From: a virus
Strand: one strand, 5' to 3'
IMG/VR virus record: IMGVR_UViG_3300033552_000001
Location: 62,001 to 126,000 of that record
DNA length: 64,000 nt
Part shown: one piece after another, positions 11,001 to 20,300 of the stretch
How the letters are laid out: every line of letters starts with the position of its first letter
Numbering within the stretch: position 1 is the stretch's first letter
The notes under the pieces: model-generated
Seen by the model: the letters and a program-made list of their open reading frames with translations, nothing else
What the model was told of the DNA's origin: nothing
Database searches by the model: none
Made by a program: the position numbers and the translations under genes

Positions 11001-13216
11001 TAATGAGATTTGATACTTATGAAGAGATAGATAAGGATGAAATAGCTTTTGTGTACTACAAGAAAAATGACTTAATTGATTTACAACCACAATTTAAATT
11101 ACCTATATATAATGGAGTACATGACAAATATTTTAAATTTTTGTATAAAGAATATCAAAGACAAAATAAAAAACTTGGTAATAATAGAAATAAACATGGA
11201 ATTGTTTCACAACAACAAAAATCAGGAACAGGACTTTCACAAGTAAAATCAGTTGGTGGACTATTTCAAGATGTATTAGATTGGATTGCCAACATCTATA
11301 CTAAAATTATTGATGGATGGAATGAAAGATTTAATACCCCTGATCAAAATGATGATGCAGAAAAAACTGCTTATGAGGCAGAATATTTAAATGGAAGTAA
11401 AGTACAAAAAGTAGGTATGGCTTTTACTACCAGACTTGAAAATCAAGAAGATGTAGAAACAGATTTATCATTTTCATTAATGGCATTTAACATGATGGTG
11501 AATCAAAACCAGAAGTTAAAATCTTTTGATGCACAAATGCAAGTGGTTAAAACTATTGTTATGGGTGATGCTTTATTAGGTATTTCGCCAAGACTTACTA
11601 AAAAACAAGATGCTTTTGGTAATTTCTTTAGAAAAAGAAGAAGTGGTAAATATGATGATGAAGATAACTTTAAAAAGGATTTGTCTACCAATTTAAATAA
11701 TAAGATAATAGAATTTATTGATGAGATGATGTATGATGAAGCTGAATATGCTGCTTTTGGATTACTAGGTATTAGTAGTAAGAAAGTAGGAGCTGTAATT
11801 GGCAATTATGCTACCTTCACTAGTTTGGCTTTAAATTTTAGTACTATGTTCTCTAACATTCTAAATGGTAAAATATCCACTTATTTAGAAGGTATTCAAG
11901 GTAATTATTTTAATAGAGATATTTGGGTAGCCAGTGAGTTAGAATACTGGAAAGCCATGAAAAACTTTGATCAATATAAAGATTTTGTTAGTCCAAACAT
12001 GAAAGACAAATCATTAATAGGTCAATTAACCATCCTCCTTGATGCCATACAGGGAGAATATTCAGAGGGTAAGTCAATTGATCAATTAAGAAAAAAGAAG
12101 CTGTCAGATGCTCCTAAATCAGCTTTATTTTTCACACAAGATGCTGCTGAAAATTGGATACAGGTTGTAAACATGATTGCCATGTTGAAAGCAGAGAAAT
12201 CACCCACCCATGAGAATTTATGGGAAGAATTCAATGCTAATTTTAAAAGTAATAATGATTTAATCACTATTGATAATATTGATTTACAGAGCAGAATTTT
12301 ACAATTTCAAGGTAAACTACATTCAGTGAATAAAAGACTCAATGGTGCTTATGCAAAGATTGATAAGAGTAGATTACAGAGAAGGTGGTTTGGTAAGCTT
12401 GCCTTAATGTTTAGAAAATACATTTGGCAATTTGCAAAAGCAAGATTTGATGGAGAACAAATAGATGTGGATAGTGGTGATGTTACCAGAGGATATGTAA
12501 GTGCTTATTATGCTGATTTAGTAAAAGATTTAAAAGACAATAAGAATTTCTTTTATAGAGCTGGTAGAATAGTGAAACAAATTGGAGTAGATAACAAAAG
12601 AATTGCATTAGGTACTGTAAATGCTTTGACATTTGGTGCATTAAACAAAGCAATTGATGTAAACAAATGGTATGGCTTTAAAAACATGAAAGAAAGGGAA
12701 ATAGGAGAAGCAAGAAGACTTATCACTGAAATGTCACTCTTCACTGCTTTCACCTTATTAGGAGCAGTATTAGGAGCAATTGGAGATGATGATGATGAAG
12801 AAAAGAAAGGATGGACATTAACACAATTAGAATTAATTGCAAGAAGACAAAGAAGTGATTTGGGAGTGTTTTTACCAACTATGGTGAATATTCCAACCAC
12901 TAACTTTATACCAGGTTTAGCCACTGTTAACTTTGTAACTAAAACAGTAGCCAGTCCAATTCCTGCTATGAGAGCTTACACTAATTTAGTAGCCACATTA
13001 TCACAACTCACTGATGTAGAATACAAAGATGGTGGTGTTAATTTTACAGCTAATGATGAGTATGAACAAAAAGGAATGGGATATGAAAAAGGAGATATGA
13101 AAATTGTAAGAAAATTAGAGAAATCTGTAATTGCTCCTTTATGGCAAACAATTAAATTCTTAAATCCAGAAGAGCAGTTGAAAATTTTAGAAATGTTGAA
13201 TAAAAATGCACAGTAA
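8081..13216 (+). CDS. Giant virion/cargo protein with zincin-type metallopeptidase domain
   Basis: A 1711-residue protein. HEIIH lies at residues 205-209 and EFIAEAL at 254-260, a spacing that fits a gluzincin (HExxH plus a downstream Glu ligand). The rest is mostly helical, lysine- and glutamate-rich. A hydrophobic helix lies near residues 1547-1567 and is followed by a DDDDEE run. In crAss-like phages, giant proteins encoded next to the virion RNA polymerase are packaged cargo proteins, and zincin-like domains have been predicted in them. A role in ejection, for example cutting cell-wall peptides or processing other cargo, is inference. The gene ends at TAA 13214-13216, followed by a terminator hairpin. 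Confidence 0.82.
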   Translation: MACQIPYLDNKYQGEQLKSLRSKHIKLVKDIISSKLFYRKNNHLQLSRDLTSDVRKQQEAFVATIPELSVVKSDLSFDILSLKVDVVQQTNDIQYQKENTEKIANEEEINYNYTTQEVSKDKNIDRFFTNNKTTVEEVLGKITQPQLRILANALLKLLTPAQRKLAVNLVDSGNFRGLISPNSGVIQINRNANFPKGDASKTIIHEIIHLMTIQYLSSNKSSELYKDFDKLYQYAKKILLAQNKPFYGITNIDEFIAEALSNGEFIKELSLMGSLKGIEKYDNLFSEFVEKVLEVIKKVFGSKNDNLYNQISSLASQIIALNEDLSSQSLDSFDEESSMYDADNVPPNQDDEAVNENTEFSKYLSNEENEATFVKMINGIKIKFNDYLGLLQESMVEYPSSEKEVKYAELNALRKILNNETTKDAIIGLNNYITQSTQWIDSISNEYFNNDKNVLADVKALEALPEGEFKQAEIQRLTRVLNKTKHFLSLFNDLDEFKTELNRSGFLPDDKYNTKFFNNRELFAKEMEAIGAKSIIDITYDAIARSNFTTEGIKNLIFFNQYNGKLNTISYEEGEIFRDKVNEMFKRNVNKTFTSQMSEALGKAERLKKEINNLHYTLATDWLFPLYDQQQSKLAVDSLMRVSKAKFKALLKLSDKDENTVVSWIEATIQSKDPLVATVAKKIADGLREVDLENYKLSVEITNERAASGFDQMKPQEVTQAYNEMTNLVTQLVVDDFGNPVQLTDDDLREGVKINTLQGEKRYLTVQTKAWKTGEHTSLADAYKKLVSNLIYRKNKDEKGVEIPSLINQLMEVAFNDKNELDATSLAKFITANQKIMPELWEMRFVLFKTLKDGLALENGKYYNYNPALLKSLAESKDKKQHLKKVIEGQLWRVLHFNKTYTAKTQDEVTKLLINNGITIANVNKPSKYLDDNTAVSDNINSFKFNVNKNQAGAYVSVERGGETLYLYKDKSGVMRFDTYEEIDKDEIAFVYYKKNDLIDLQPQFKLPIYNGVHDKYFKFLYKEYQRQNKKLGNNRNKHGIVSQQQKSGTGLSQVKSVGGLFQDVLDWIANIYTKIIDGWNERFNTPDQNDDAEKTAYEAEYLNGSKVQKVGMAFTTRLENQEDVETDLSFSLMAFNMMVNQNQKLKSFDAQMQVVKTIVMGDALLGISPRLTKKQDAFGNFFRKRRSGKYDDEDNFKKDLSTNLNNKIIEFIDEMMYDEAEYAAFGLLGISSKKVGAVIGNYATFTSLALNFSTMFSNILNGKISTYLEGIQGNYFNRDIWVASELEYWKAMKNFDQYKDFVSPNMKDKSLIGQLTILLDAIQGEYSEGKSIDQLRKKKLSDAPKSALFFTQDAAENWIQVVNMIAMLKAEKSPTHENLWEEFNANFKSNNDLITIDNIDLQSRILQFQGKLHSVNKRLNGAYAKIDKSRLQRRWFGKLALMFRKYIWQFAKARFDGEQIDVDSGDVTRGYVSAYYADLVKDLKDNKNFFYRAGRIVKQIGVDNKRIALGTVNALTFGALNKAIDVNKWYGFKNMKEREIGEARRLITEMSLFTAFTLLGAVLGAIGDDDDEEKKGWTLTQLELIARRQRSDLGVFLPTMVNIPTTNFIPGLATVNFVTKTVASPIPAMRAYTNLVATLSQLTDVEYKDGGVNFTANDEYEQKGMGYEKGDMKIVRKLEKSVIAPLWQTIKFLNPEEQLKILEMLNKNAQ

Positions 13217-13243
13217 TAAGTAAATTAGATAATAATAATAGAA

Positions 13244-13272
13244 AGATCAATTTAATAAATTGGTCTTTTTTG
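13244..13272 (+). terminator. Terminator after the giant cargo gene
   Basis: Arms AGATCAATTT (13244-13253) and AAATTGGTCT (13257-13266) pair over 10 bases with one wobble, have a 3-base loop, and run into TTTTTT. It closes the giant virion-protein unit. Confidence 0.85.
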
Positions 13273-13369
13273 TTTTAAAAATAATCATATATTGTCAATA
13301 AATAAAGTGTAAGAATCTTTTAAGAAGAGGAATTTGTAACTATTTAAAAATCAGCATATTATACGAAGT

Positions 13370-13412
13370 TTTTTCACAAAAATGTTGGAAATTTTAATTA
13401 TTTTTCACAAAA
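13370..13412 (+). repeat. Two 12-bp iteron-like direct repeats upstream of the RepL-like gene
   Basis: TTTTTCACAAAA occurs at 13370-13381 and again at 13401-13412, 31 bases apart (about three helical turns). Both copies continue into a partly conserved ATGTT/GTGTG extension. The 195-base AT-rich gap between the terminator and the RepL-like gene holds nothing else obvious. Such spaced repeats before a rep-type gene suggest an initiator or operator site. Confidence 0.5.
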
Positions 13413-13467
13413 GTGTGACCATATCATTATTTTTAGTTACCTTTATAAAAACATAAACAGCAAGAAA

Positions 13468-14010
13468 ATGAAAGGAAATTATGATTATGAGGCTAACATT
13501 TTATTAAAACATGATGAAGAGCCAGCTAAGATTAATCTTAGAACAGGGGAGGTAACTACTATTTATAATAAGACTCCTTTAAAAAAGAAAGTAAAAATAG
13601 CAGATGATATGATTAAATTTGAAAAAGATGGTGTATTTGCAAAAAGTTATAATATTAGTTGGCTTTATTTAAAAAAAGAACTTACTGTTTTAGAATATTC
13701 AGCAGCTCATAATTTAGCATTGGAAGCAAAAGCTTTTACAAACAGTTTAGAACCTATAAATGATAATACAATTTTGGAACATCTTCAAGTAATACTTAAT
13801 GTAAGTATCAATAAAGTAAAAGGTGTTTTAAGTACTTTATTTGATTATGGTGTTTATGGTAAATTTGAAATAGCTGATTCTAAAAAAAGACATACAAAAT
13901 TTTGGGTGTTAAATCCTTATTTAAATTTTAATGGTCAAATGATTGATAGAAATATAGTTAGTTTATTTGATAATACTAAAATTGCTCAAGCATATAGAGG
14001 AGAAATATAA
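13468..14010 (+). CDS. RepL-like winged-helix replication initiator
   Basis: A 180-residue basic protein. The central and C-terminal parts (about 70-165) resemble RepL-type proteins of small plasmids and crAss-like phages: a helical part (LEHLQVILNVSINKVKGVL), a short wing, and the typical KFWVLNPYLNFNG motif. RepL-like proteins bind the origin and start replication; in phages they may also act as transcription factors. Two direct repeats upstream would be natural binding sites. The T5orf172 gene follows one base after the stop. Confidence 0.65.
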   Translation: MKGNYDYEANILLKHDEEPAKINLRTGEVTTIYNKTPLKKKVKIADDMIKFEKDGVFAKSYNISWLYLKKELTVLEYSAAHNLALEAKAFTNSLEPINDNTILEHLQVILNVSINKVKGVLSTLFDYGVYGKFEIADSKKRHTKFWVLNPYLNFNGQMIDRNIVSLFDNTKIAQAYRGEI

Positions 14011-14011
14011 A

Positions 14012-14515
14012 ATGATATACTTAATTCATAACACAAATAATAACACTTTAAAGATAGGTAAGTCAAAAAATCCTGAAATAAGATTAAAATCTTTATTGAC
14101 TTCTACTGCTGATAATCTAGTACTACTTAAAATTATTGAAGGTAATAATGATTCTATTTTTAAAAATATTTATAAAGATTATCATTTTATCAGAGAATGG
14201 TATAATTATTCAGATTACATAGTTAATGATTTTGAAAATCACTGTTTAATTAAGCAACAAGGTTATAAAATACATTCAAGTAAAAGCAATAGAGATGAAG
14301 GTTATATAAATATAGTTTTTACTTTATTTGATAAAAACAAAACTGAAAATTTATTTAAAGACATAAAAAAAGAATTTAGTTGTATATATCATCATTTAAG
14401 TTTTGATGATACTGTTAAACTAAAATTATGTCATAAATATATTTTAACCTCAAACTTAACAATAAAAAGAAATAAATTTATTTATGATCAACACTTGAGA
14501 TTAGAAAATCAATAA
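14012..14515 (+). CDS. T5orf172/Mug113-type GIY-YIG domain protein
   Basis: A 167-residue protein starting at the ATG just after the RepL-like stop; a longer reading from 13967 would run into that gene and is unlikely. Residues 1-75 show the T5orf172 variant of the GIY-YIG nuclease fold: MIYLI at the start, LKIGKSKNPEIRL with the conserved arginine, and a downstream HFIREWY segment. Members occur alone or joined to Bro-N domains in phages; most have unproven nuclease activity. The C-terminal half is lysine- and asparagine-rich with no recognised domain. Confidence 0.75.
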   Translation: MIYLIHNTNNNTLKIGKSKNPEIRLKSLLTSTADNLVLLKIIEGNNDSIFKNIYKDYHFIREWYNYSDYIVNDFENHCLIKQQGYKIHSSKSNRDEGYINIVFTLFDKNKTENLFKDIKKEFSCIYHHLSFDDTVKLKLCHKYILTSNLTIKRNKFIYDQHLRLENQ

Positions 14516-14554
14516 AAAATTAAAAGAAAATAAACAAAAATAAATAAAACAATT

Positions 14555-15214
14555 ATGCAATTATTAGAAAATAAAAAAACTATTAGCTCCCTTGAATTGG
14601 TTGAGCAAATTAACATTTTTAGAAAAGAAGAAAAATTAAAAGAGCCTTCAAATAGATTATATTCTGAAATTACTCATGATTCTTTATTAAAAATTATTAG
14701 AGATGAATTTGGAGAAGAAATCTCGCTCGGTGAGATGAAGGGGTCAGAATACACATCAAGAGGAAAAATGTATCCAATGTTTAATTTAACTTTAACTGAA
14801 GCTACTCAAGTGTTAATTAAAGAATCAAAAGTTGTCAGAAAAGCAATGATTAGTTATATTGAAAAGTTAGAGAATGTATTAAAAAAAGAATATTCAGTAA
14901 AAGAATTGCTTATAATGCAACTTGCTGGAATTGAAAGAGCTGAATTAGCAGAACAAAAAGTAGAGAATTTAGTAATAGCGTTAGATAGTAGTATGGATTG
15001 GTGTAGCATTATTAAAGTAGCAACACATAATGTAGTTCATGAATCTATTTTTAGTTGGAGAATATTAAAAAATAAATCAATTGAATTGGGATATGAAATT
15101 AAAAAATTACCATCAACAAGATATGAATACCAAAATAGTTATCATGTAAATTGTTTTAGAATGTGTTATCCAGAATACAATTACAATTTTAATAAATACA
15201 TAAATCTAATTTAA
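14555..15214 (+). CDS. Rha-like phage regulatory protein
   Basis: A 219-residue protein. The N-terminal half (about 10-110) fits the Rha family pattern: SSLELVEQI at the start, the 'D..LL..I..E' core, then YPMFNLTLTEATQVLI and VVRKAMISYIEKLE. Rha-type proteins are phage transcription regulators. The C-terminal part from residue 115 includes a coiled region (AELAEQKVENL) and an aromatic-rich domain ending PEYNYNF, as in several phage regulators with variable tails. A 40-base A-rich gap separates it from the previous gene and a terminator follows. Confidence 0.75.
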   Translation: MQLLENKKTISSLELVEQINIFRKEEKLKEPSNRLYSEITHDSLLKIIRDEFGEEISLGEMKGSEYTSRGKMYPMFNLTLTEATQVLIKESKVVRKAMISYIEKLENVLKKEYSVKELLIMQLAGIERAELAEQKVENLVIALDSSMDWCSIIKVATHNVVHESIFSWRILKNKSIELGYEIKKLPSTRYEYQNSYHVNCFRMCYPEYNYNFNKYINLI

Positions 15215-15234
15215 TAATTAGGTATTTTAAATAG

Positions 15235-15257
15235 ACAGAGATATTCTCTGTTTTTTT
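15235..15257 (+). terminator. Terminator after the Rha-like gene
   Basis: Perfect 7-base arms ACAGAGA (15235-15241) and TCTCTGT (15245-15251) with a 3-base loop, followed by TTTTTT. It separates the regulator group from the fibre genes. Confidence 0.85.
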
Positions 15258-15344
15258 ATGTCTAAGAATATTAGCTATAACAATCCATGTACTTTTTAGT
15301 TTTTTAACAATCTTTACCTATTTTTATGGAATAAATAAAAAAAC

Positions 15345-15863
15345 ATGAGAGATATAGATTTTATATTAGCTAAATTAACTGCAATATCCAATAGATTAGG
15401 TAGTGCTTCTTCTGGAGGTGCTACTAGTGGTGGTATTGAAATAGTTTCTACATTATATGATGTTATTACTAGTGGTGTTGGCTATTCAATTGGAAATACA
15501 GTAGAAGAATTAAAATTAGTTAATACTGCCACTGCTGCAGTTTCTTTTATTTATTACAATAAGACAACAAATGCTACTATTACTCCTACATTTAGTCATC
15601 TACAATTAAAAGATAGATTTTCTACACCTTCTCATATTGAATTGTTATCAAGTGCTACTGCTACATTACCTGCTAATACTTATAAATTTGTATCTTTAAT
15701 AGTATTGGAAGGTAGTGCTAATTTAACAGTTGATGGGTTTACAATTAATAATTTTCCAGCTGTATACACAGAAACTTGGGGAAATGGAGTTTCAATTTTG
15801 AATAAATCTATTACAATAACCACTAACCTTACTTCAAGAGTAGTCATAAACTTAATTAAATAA
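15345..15863 (+). CDS. Fibre-associated virion protein, small
   Basis: A 172-residue protein rich in Ser, Thr and Ala with predicted beta structure (for example YKFVSLIVLEGSANLTVDG). It begins with a short helix containing ILAKLTAISNRL followed by a glycine-serine linker, like a small adaptor for a receptor-binding fibre. No catalytic motif. The next gene starts inside its stop codon (TAATG), so the two are translationally coupled. The product is named from composition and context only. Confidence 0.6.
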   Translation: MRDIDFILAKLTAISNRLGSASSGGATSGGIEIVSTLYDVITSGVGYSIGNTVEELKLVNTATAAVSFIYYNKTTNATITPTFSHLQLKDRFSTPSHIELLSSATATLPANTYKFVSLIVLEGSANLTVDGFTINNFPAVYTETWGNGVSILNKSITITTNLTSRVVINLIK

Positions 15864-17359
15864 TGCAAGGATCTAATAAAAATCCATTAAAAAATCCAGA
15901 TGGCACTGCAGCAGCATTACAAAATGTTAGTGGTATTGCCTTTAAAACTAATGCTTCATTATTATCAAATGGAAGTTATGTTTCTCCTTGGGTAAGTTAT
16001 GATCAATATTCTTCTGGATCTACTATTATATTTGCAGATGTAATGTCTGCTGTTGGAGGTCTTAAATATGAATATTCAGCAGATGGAGGTGCTACTGTTT
16101 TAGATACAATTAATGTATCCTTTGTTACATTAAATGATTTTAGAGTTGCTATTTTTCCTCTTGGAAAAGGTACTCATATAAGAATTACTTATACTAATGG
16201 AAGTGTTTCTCAAACTAAGTTTTATTTTTCTTTATCGTTAAGTTTAGATTTAGTTAATTCTATGGGTAGTGTATTCTCCCCAGTGAATACAAGTAATATT
16301 GCTTCTATTACAAAAACATTTTTACAAGTACCAGATACTAATATTGTTTCTGGAGTTTATGATTTTATAACAAGAACAGAAAACAGTTTAAATACTTCTG
16401 ATTTATCAAATGGTAGTATTACTGGTGGATTAGCAGGAACTAAATCAGCATTAGCAGGTTCTGTATTTAATTCATCTCCTCCTGTTTTAACTAATGGGCA
16501 ACAAGTTGGTATTCAGAGTGATATAAATGGTAATTTAAAAGTAAGTGATTCTCAAAATAGAGATGTATTTATTACAGGAGCTGCTACTGCAACATTAGGT
16601 AATAATATATTTAATTCTGTTGCAAGTGCTAACAATATAAATGTTTTAACACAAAGTGTAGGAGTAACCTATAGAAGTTTTTCTACTCAAATAATTGGTA
16701 ATTCAGGTATTACTGCTGGAGAAATTGTATTTGAGCATAGTAATAATGGTGTAAATTTTGTACCATTGAATGTGTACAATCAAGCAACCAGAACTTATAC
16801 AAACACTCCAATTACTATTTCAGCAAATACAAATAATTATTTTAGTGGTACTGCTGATTTTATTTTCATTAGATGTAAAATTTCAACAGCATTTGTAGGA
16901 GGAACAGTTCAAACAATAACAAAACTATTAACTACAGAATTTAATTCTACAGTAGCTTTGCCTCTTACTACAGGAAATGGATTAGTAACTACTAATACAG
17001 AAAGAGTAGTGATTGCTAATAGAGTTGAATTAATGGGAGGTTCAATTAGTTCAACTGCTGACTATGTACCATTTCCAGGACAAAGAATTAGAAGTTTAGT
17101 ATTTACTAACACTACAATTTCTACTGTATTTTTACAAATTCATAATAAAACATCATCTCTTATTACAGGAGATATTCCTTTAAATGGACTTATATTTAGA
17201 ATACCAGCTAACAGTACATTGGATAAAACCACAGCTGATTTTGGAGAAACAGGTATTTTATATGGAAACAATATCAGAGTAGGTCTTAGTAGTACTTTTG
17301 ATACTTTCACTGCAATATCTCCTTTAGGTACATCAATAAACATAATAACTGTAATTTAA
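15863..17359 (+). CDS. Tail fibre/baseplate-type protein
   Basis: A 498-residue protein, almost all predicted beta strand, very rich in Ser, Thr, Asn and Gly, without signal peptide or catalytic motif. The C-terminal 140 residues include RVELMGGSISSTADYVPFPG and repeated strand-turn elements typical of a jelly-roll or sandwich fold. It is coupled to the previous gene (TAATG) and lies two bases before the next, in a three-gene fibre operon. Confidence 0.65.
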   Translation: MQGSNKNPLKNPDGTAAALQNVSGIAFKTNASLLSNGSYVSPWVSYDQYSSGSTIIFADVMSAVGGLKYEYSADGGATVLDTINVSFVTLNDFRVAIFPLGKGTHIRITYTNGSVSQTKFYFSLSLSLDLVNSMGSVFSPVNTSNIASITKTFLQVPDTNIVSGVYDFITRTENSLNTSDLSNGSITGGLAGTKSALAGSVFNSSPPVLTNGQQVGIQSDINGNLKVSDSQNRDVFITGAATATLGNNIFNSVASANNINVLTQSVGVTYRSFSTQIIGNSGITAGEIVFEHSNNGVNFVPLNVYNQATRTYTNTPITISANTNNYFSGTADFIFIRCKISTAFVGGTVQTITKLLTTEFNSTVALPLTTGNGLVTTNTERVVIANRVELMGGSISSTADYVPFPGQRIRSLVFTNTTISTVFLQIHNKTSSLITGDIPLNGLIFRIPANSTLDKTTADFGETGILYGNNIRVGLSSTFDTFTAISPLGTSINIITVI

Positions 17360-17361
17360 TA

Positions 17362-20300
17362 ATGGCAATATATCAAGATTCAAGTTCAGGAGTACAAAAA
17401 ACAAATGTTTTAAATTTACCTGTAAATGGTAATATTTTAACTGCTGCTACAAGTGTAGACACTTATACAAATATTACTTTCTTACAAACTACTCCTGGAA
17501 TTACAGCAACTTTATTAAACCCAACTGTAACAACTGTACATAAAGTAATTGTATTAGAAAATTTACCTTCTTCAACCACTGCAATTAATATAGTGAGTGC
17601 TTTATCTTTACCTTTTAGTTTAGGAATTGGTAAATCTGTACAATTAGTTTGGAATGGTACAAATTGGAGTAAACTTATTGGAGATGGAAAAGTAACTTAT
17701 GGAATAGGTATTCCATTAACTATTTCTTCAGATAATCTTAATGATACTTATATTTTAACAGATTCTGGTATTAACACTGGAATTGTACAATCAGTATGGG
17801 TATTTGATGGATTATATTGGAAAAAAACAGTGACAATTATAGAGCCTGTTATTGAATTTTCAGTTAATACAAATCCTAATACAGCTCTTACTACTTTTTT
17901 ACCAAATATAGTAAAAAGAATAGATGTTCTTTATAGAAGTACAATTGATGGTAGTTTATGGAGCAGTGATGGTGTAAATTATATAAGCACAGTTGTTACT
18001 TTAAATAGAACAATTCAATCAATTTCAGCTACTGGTAATATTATAGCATGGAATAGTGTAGTGCAAATAGGAGCAACCCCTTTAACAACTAACATTATAC
18101 TTACTTTACCAAGTAATATTGGTTCTAAAAACAAAGATATTGTTTTTAAAAGACTTGATTCAACTTTATTCACAGTAACTATTCTTCCTTTTGGAACAGA
18201 AAGTGTACAAATTACAACTCCTGAAAGTATAAACAGTCAATATGGGGCATTAACAATACATTCAATAAGTAATATTAAATCCCAACAAACTGGAAATATA
18301 GGTATTTCAGGTAGTACTCCTACAATTAGTTATTTGCATGCTAAAAGAATTAATAGTAATCAGACTATTTCTTCAGGTTCATGGTCTAATAGAGATATAA
18401 TTTTAAATGGCTATGAAGGAAATATTCCTTATAATACAACTACAGGAGTAGCTACATTATCAGCAGGAACAGCTTATAAAATTACTGCTGGTCTTGGTAT
18501 TCTTGCTGGAGGTAATTATTTAATACAATATAGTTTAGTAGATGCTGTAACTAATGCTGTTATTAGTCCAGTAATTGAAATGGTTCAATCTAGTAATAAT
18601 ACTTTTAATGTTTCTGCTCCCACTTTAAATTTTATTTATAAACCATCAGTAACTCAAAGTGTAAAACTTAGATTTGGTGGTGGTACTAATATGCAATCTG
18701 GGGAATCAATTAGATTTGAGTTACTTAGTAATCTTACAATAACTCAAATTGGATCTACTCCTACTCTTGTAAATCAAGCATTAACAACAGGTGATTTTCC
18801 TGTAGGAGGAGCAATTCAAGCAACTGTAATTGATCCTTATGTATTAGGTTTTAATATACCACAAACCACACCAAATCAAACATTAGTTATACCAGCACCT
18901 GCTTCATCTACTGATAGTAGAATTATTTATATCAATAATACTGGAACTGCTGATTTTAAAATAGGAGATATTACAGTGGGTGTAAATAAAACTGTAGCTT
19001 ATATATGGAATGGAGTAATATGGAGTAATTTTAGTACAGAAGTAGTAGGTGCTGTATTGTCAGAATATGGTGAAAATTTAATTATTACTGATGCACAACC
19101 TCTTGGAGGATCAGTGTCAGATGTATTAGGTAGTTCATTTACATTGCCAACAGCAGGAATATGGGAAGTTGAATATTCATTAACAGGTAGAGTTGATTCT
19201 ACAGGTTCAAATTGGTATTCTTATATTACAAATACTTCTAATTTTGTAATTCCTAATAGTACAATTCAATCTTTTACTTCTGGTGGTAATAATGCCACTA
19301 TGACTTTAAACCAAAAAGTATTAATAAGTGTAACAGGTTCAACAAGTTATAAACTTAGGGCTGCTTGTCATCCTATTAGTGTTGGAAGTATTTTTAATAG
19401 TGTACCACTAGCAGGTGGTAATGGAGGTACATCAAGAATAACTTGGAAGAAAGTATCTGGTTATCTTCCTGTAATAGGAAGTACTGTAGATTATGTATTT
19501 TTAAAACCTACTAGTAATGGAGGTTCAGCAGTTGTTAATACTGATATTGGATTAGGAATTGCTTTGTCAGGAAATCTTACAGTAGTTAATAATACTATTT
19601 CATTATTGGCTGGTAAAACTTATGAATTAGAAGCTTTTTTAGACTATACAAGTTCTGTTGCTCCTACAAATAGTTATCTTGAATATTATTGGACAGATAA
19701 TGCTGGAATTAGACTTCCTAATTCAAGTGGAGGATTAGCAATACAAGCAAATTCATCAGATGGTAGTATATCAGTATTAGCAAAAGGTTATATCACAACT
19801 ACTATAGCTACTGTTGTAAAACTTAGAACAACATTAGTATCAGGAGCAGTTACATTAGTACCAAGTAATTCTTATGTAAGTGCTAAACAAGTTGGCAGTA
19901 CAGCTTTAATAACTAATACTTCAATCCCAATAAGTAATTTGCCAACTGGAGGTAATATACAAACTGCATTAATTGATCCTTACATTTTAGGATTTAATAT
20001 CAATCAAACAACTGCAAATCAGTTATTAAATATTCCAAATCCAACAACTGCCTCTGTAAATAGAATTATTTACATTAATAATGTTGGTACTGTTTCTTTT
20101 ATTACTAATGGACTTGCTATTACAGCAGGACAAACAGGTGCATTTATTTGGAATGGAGTAGCTTGGTCTACATTTTCAGCTCAAACATCTGGTTCAGTGC
20201 TATCTGAATATGGTGAAAATTTAGGAATTGTTAATAATCAAGGGGTAACTACAAGTATAACAGATGTTACAGGTAGTTCTTTTACAATTCCTTCTGCTGG

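Noticed and set aside
14720-14740. Short hairpin ATCTCGCTCGGTGAGAT inside the Rha-like gene
   Set aside because: Seven pairs with a wobble inside coding sequence, no sign of function; listed only because its GC content stands out.
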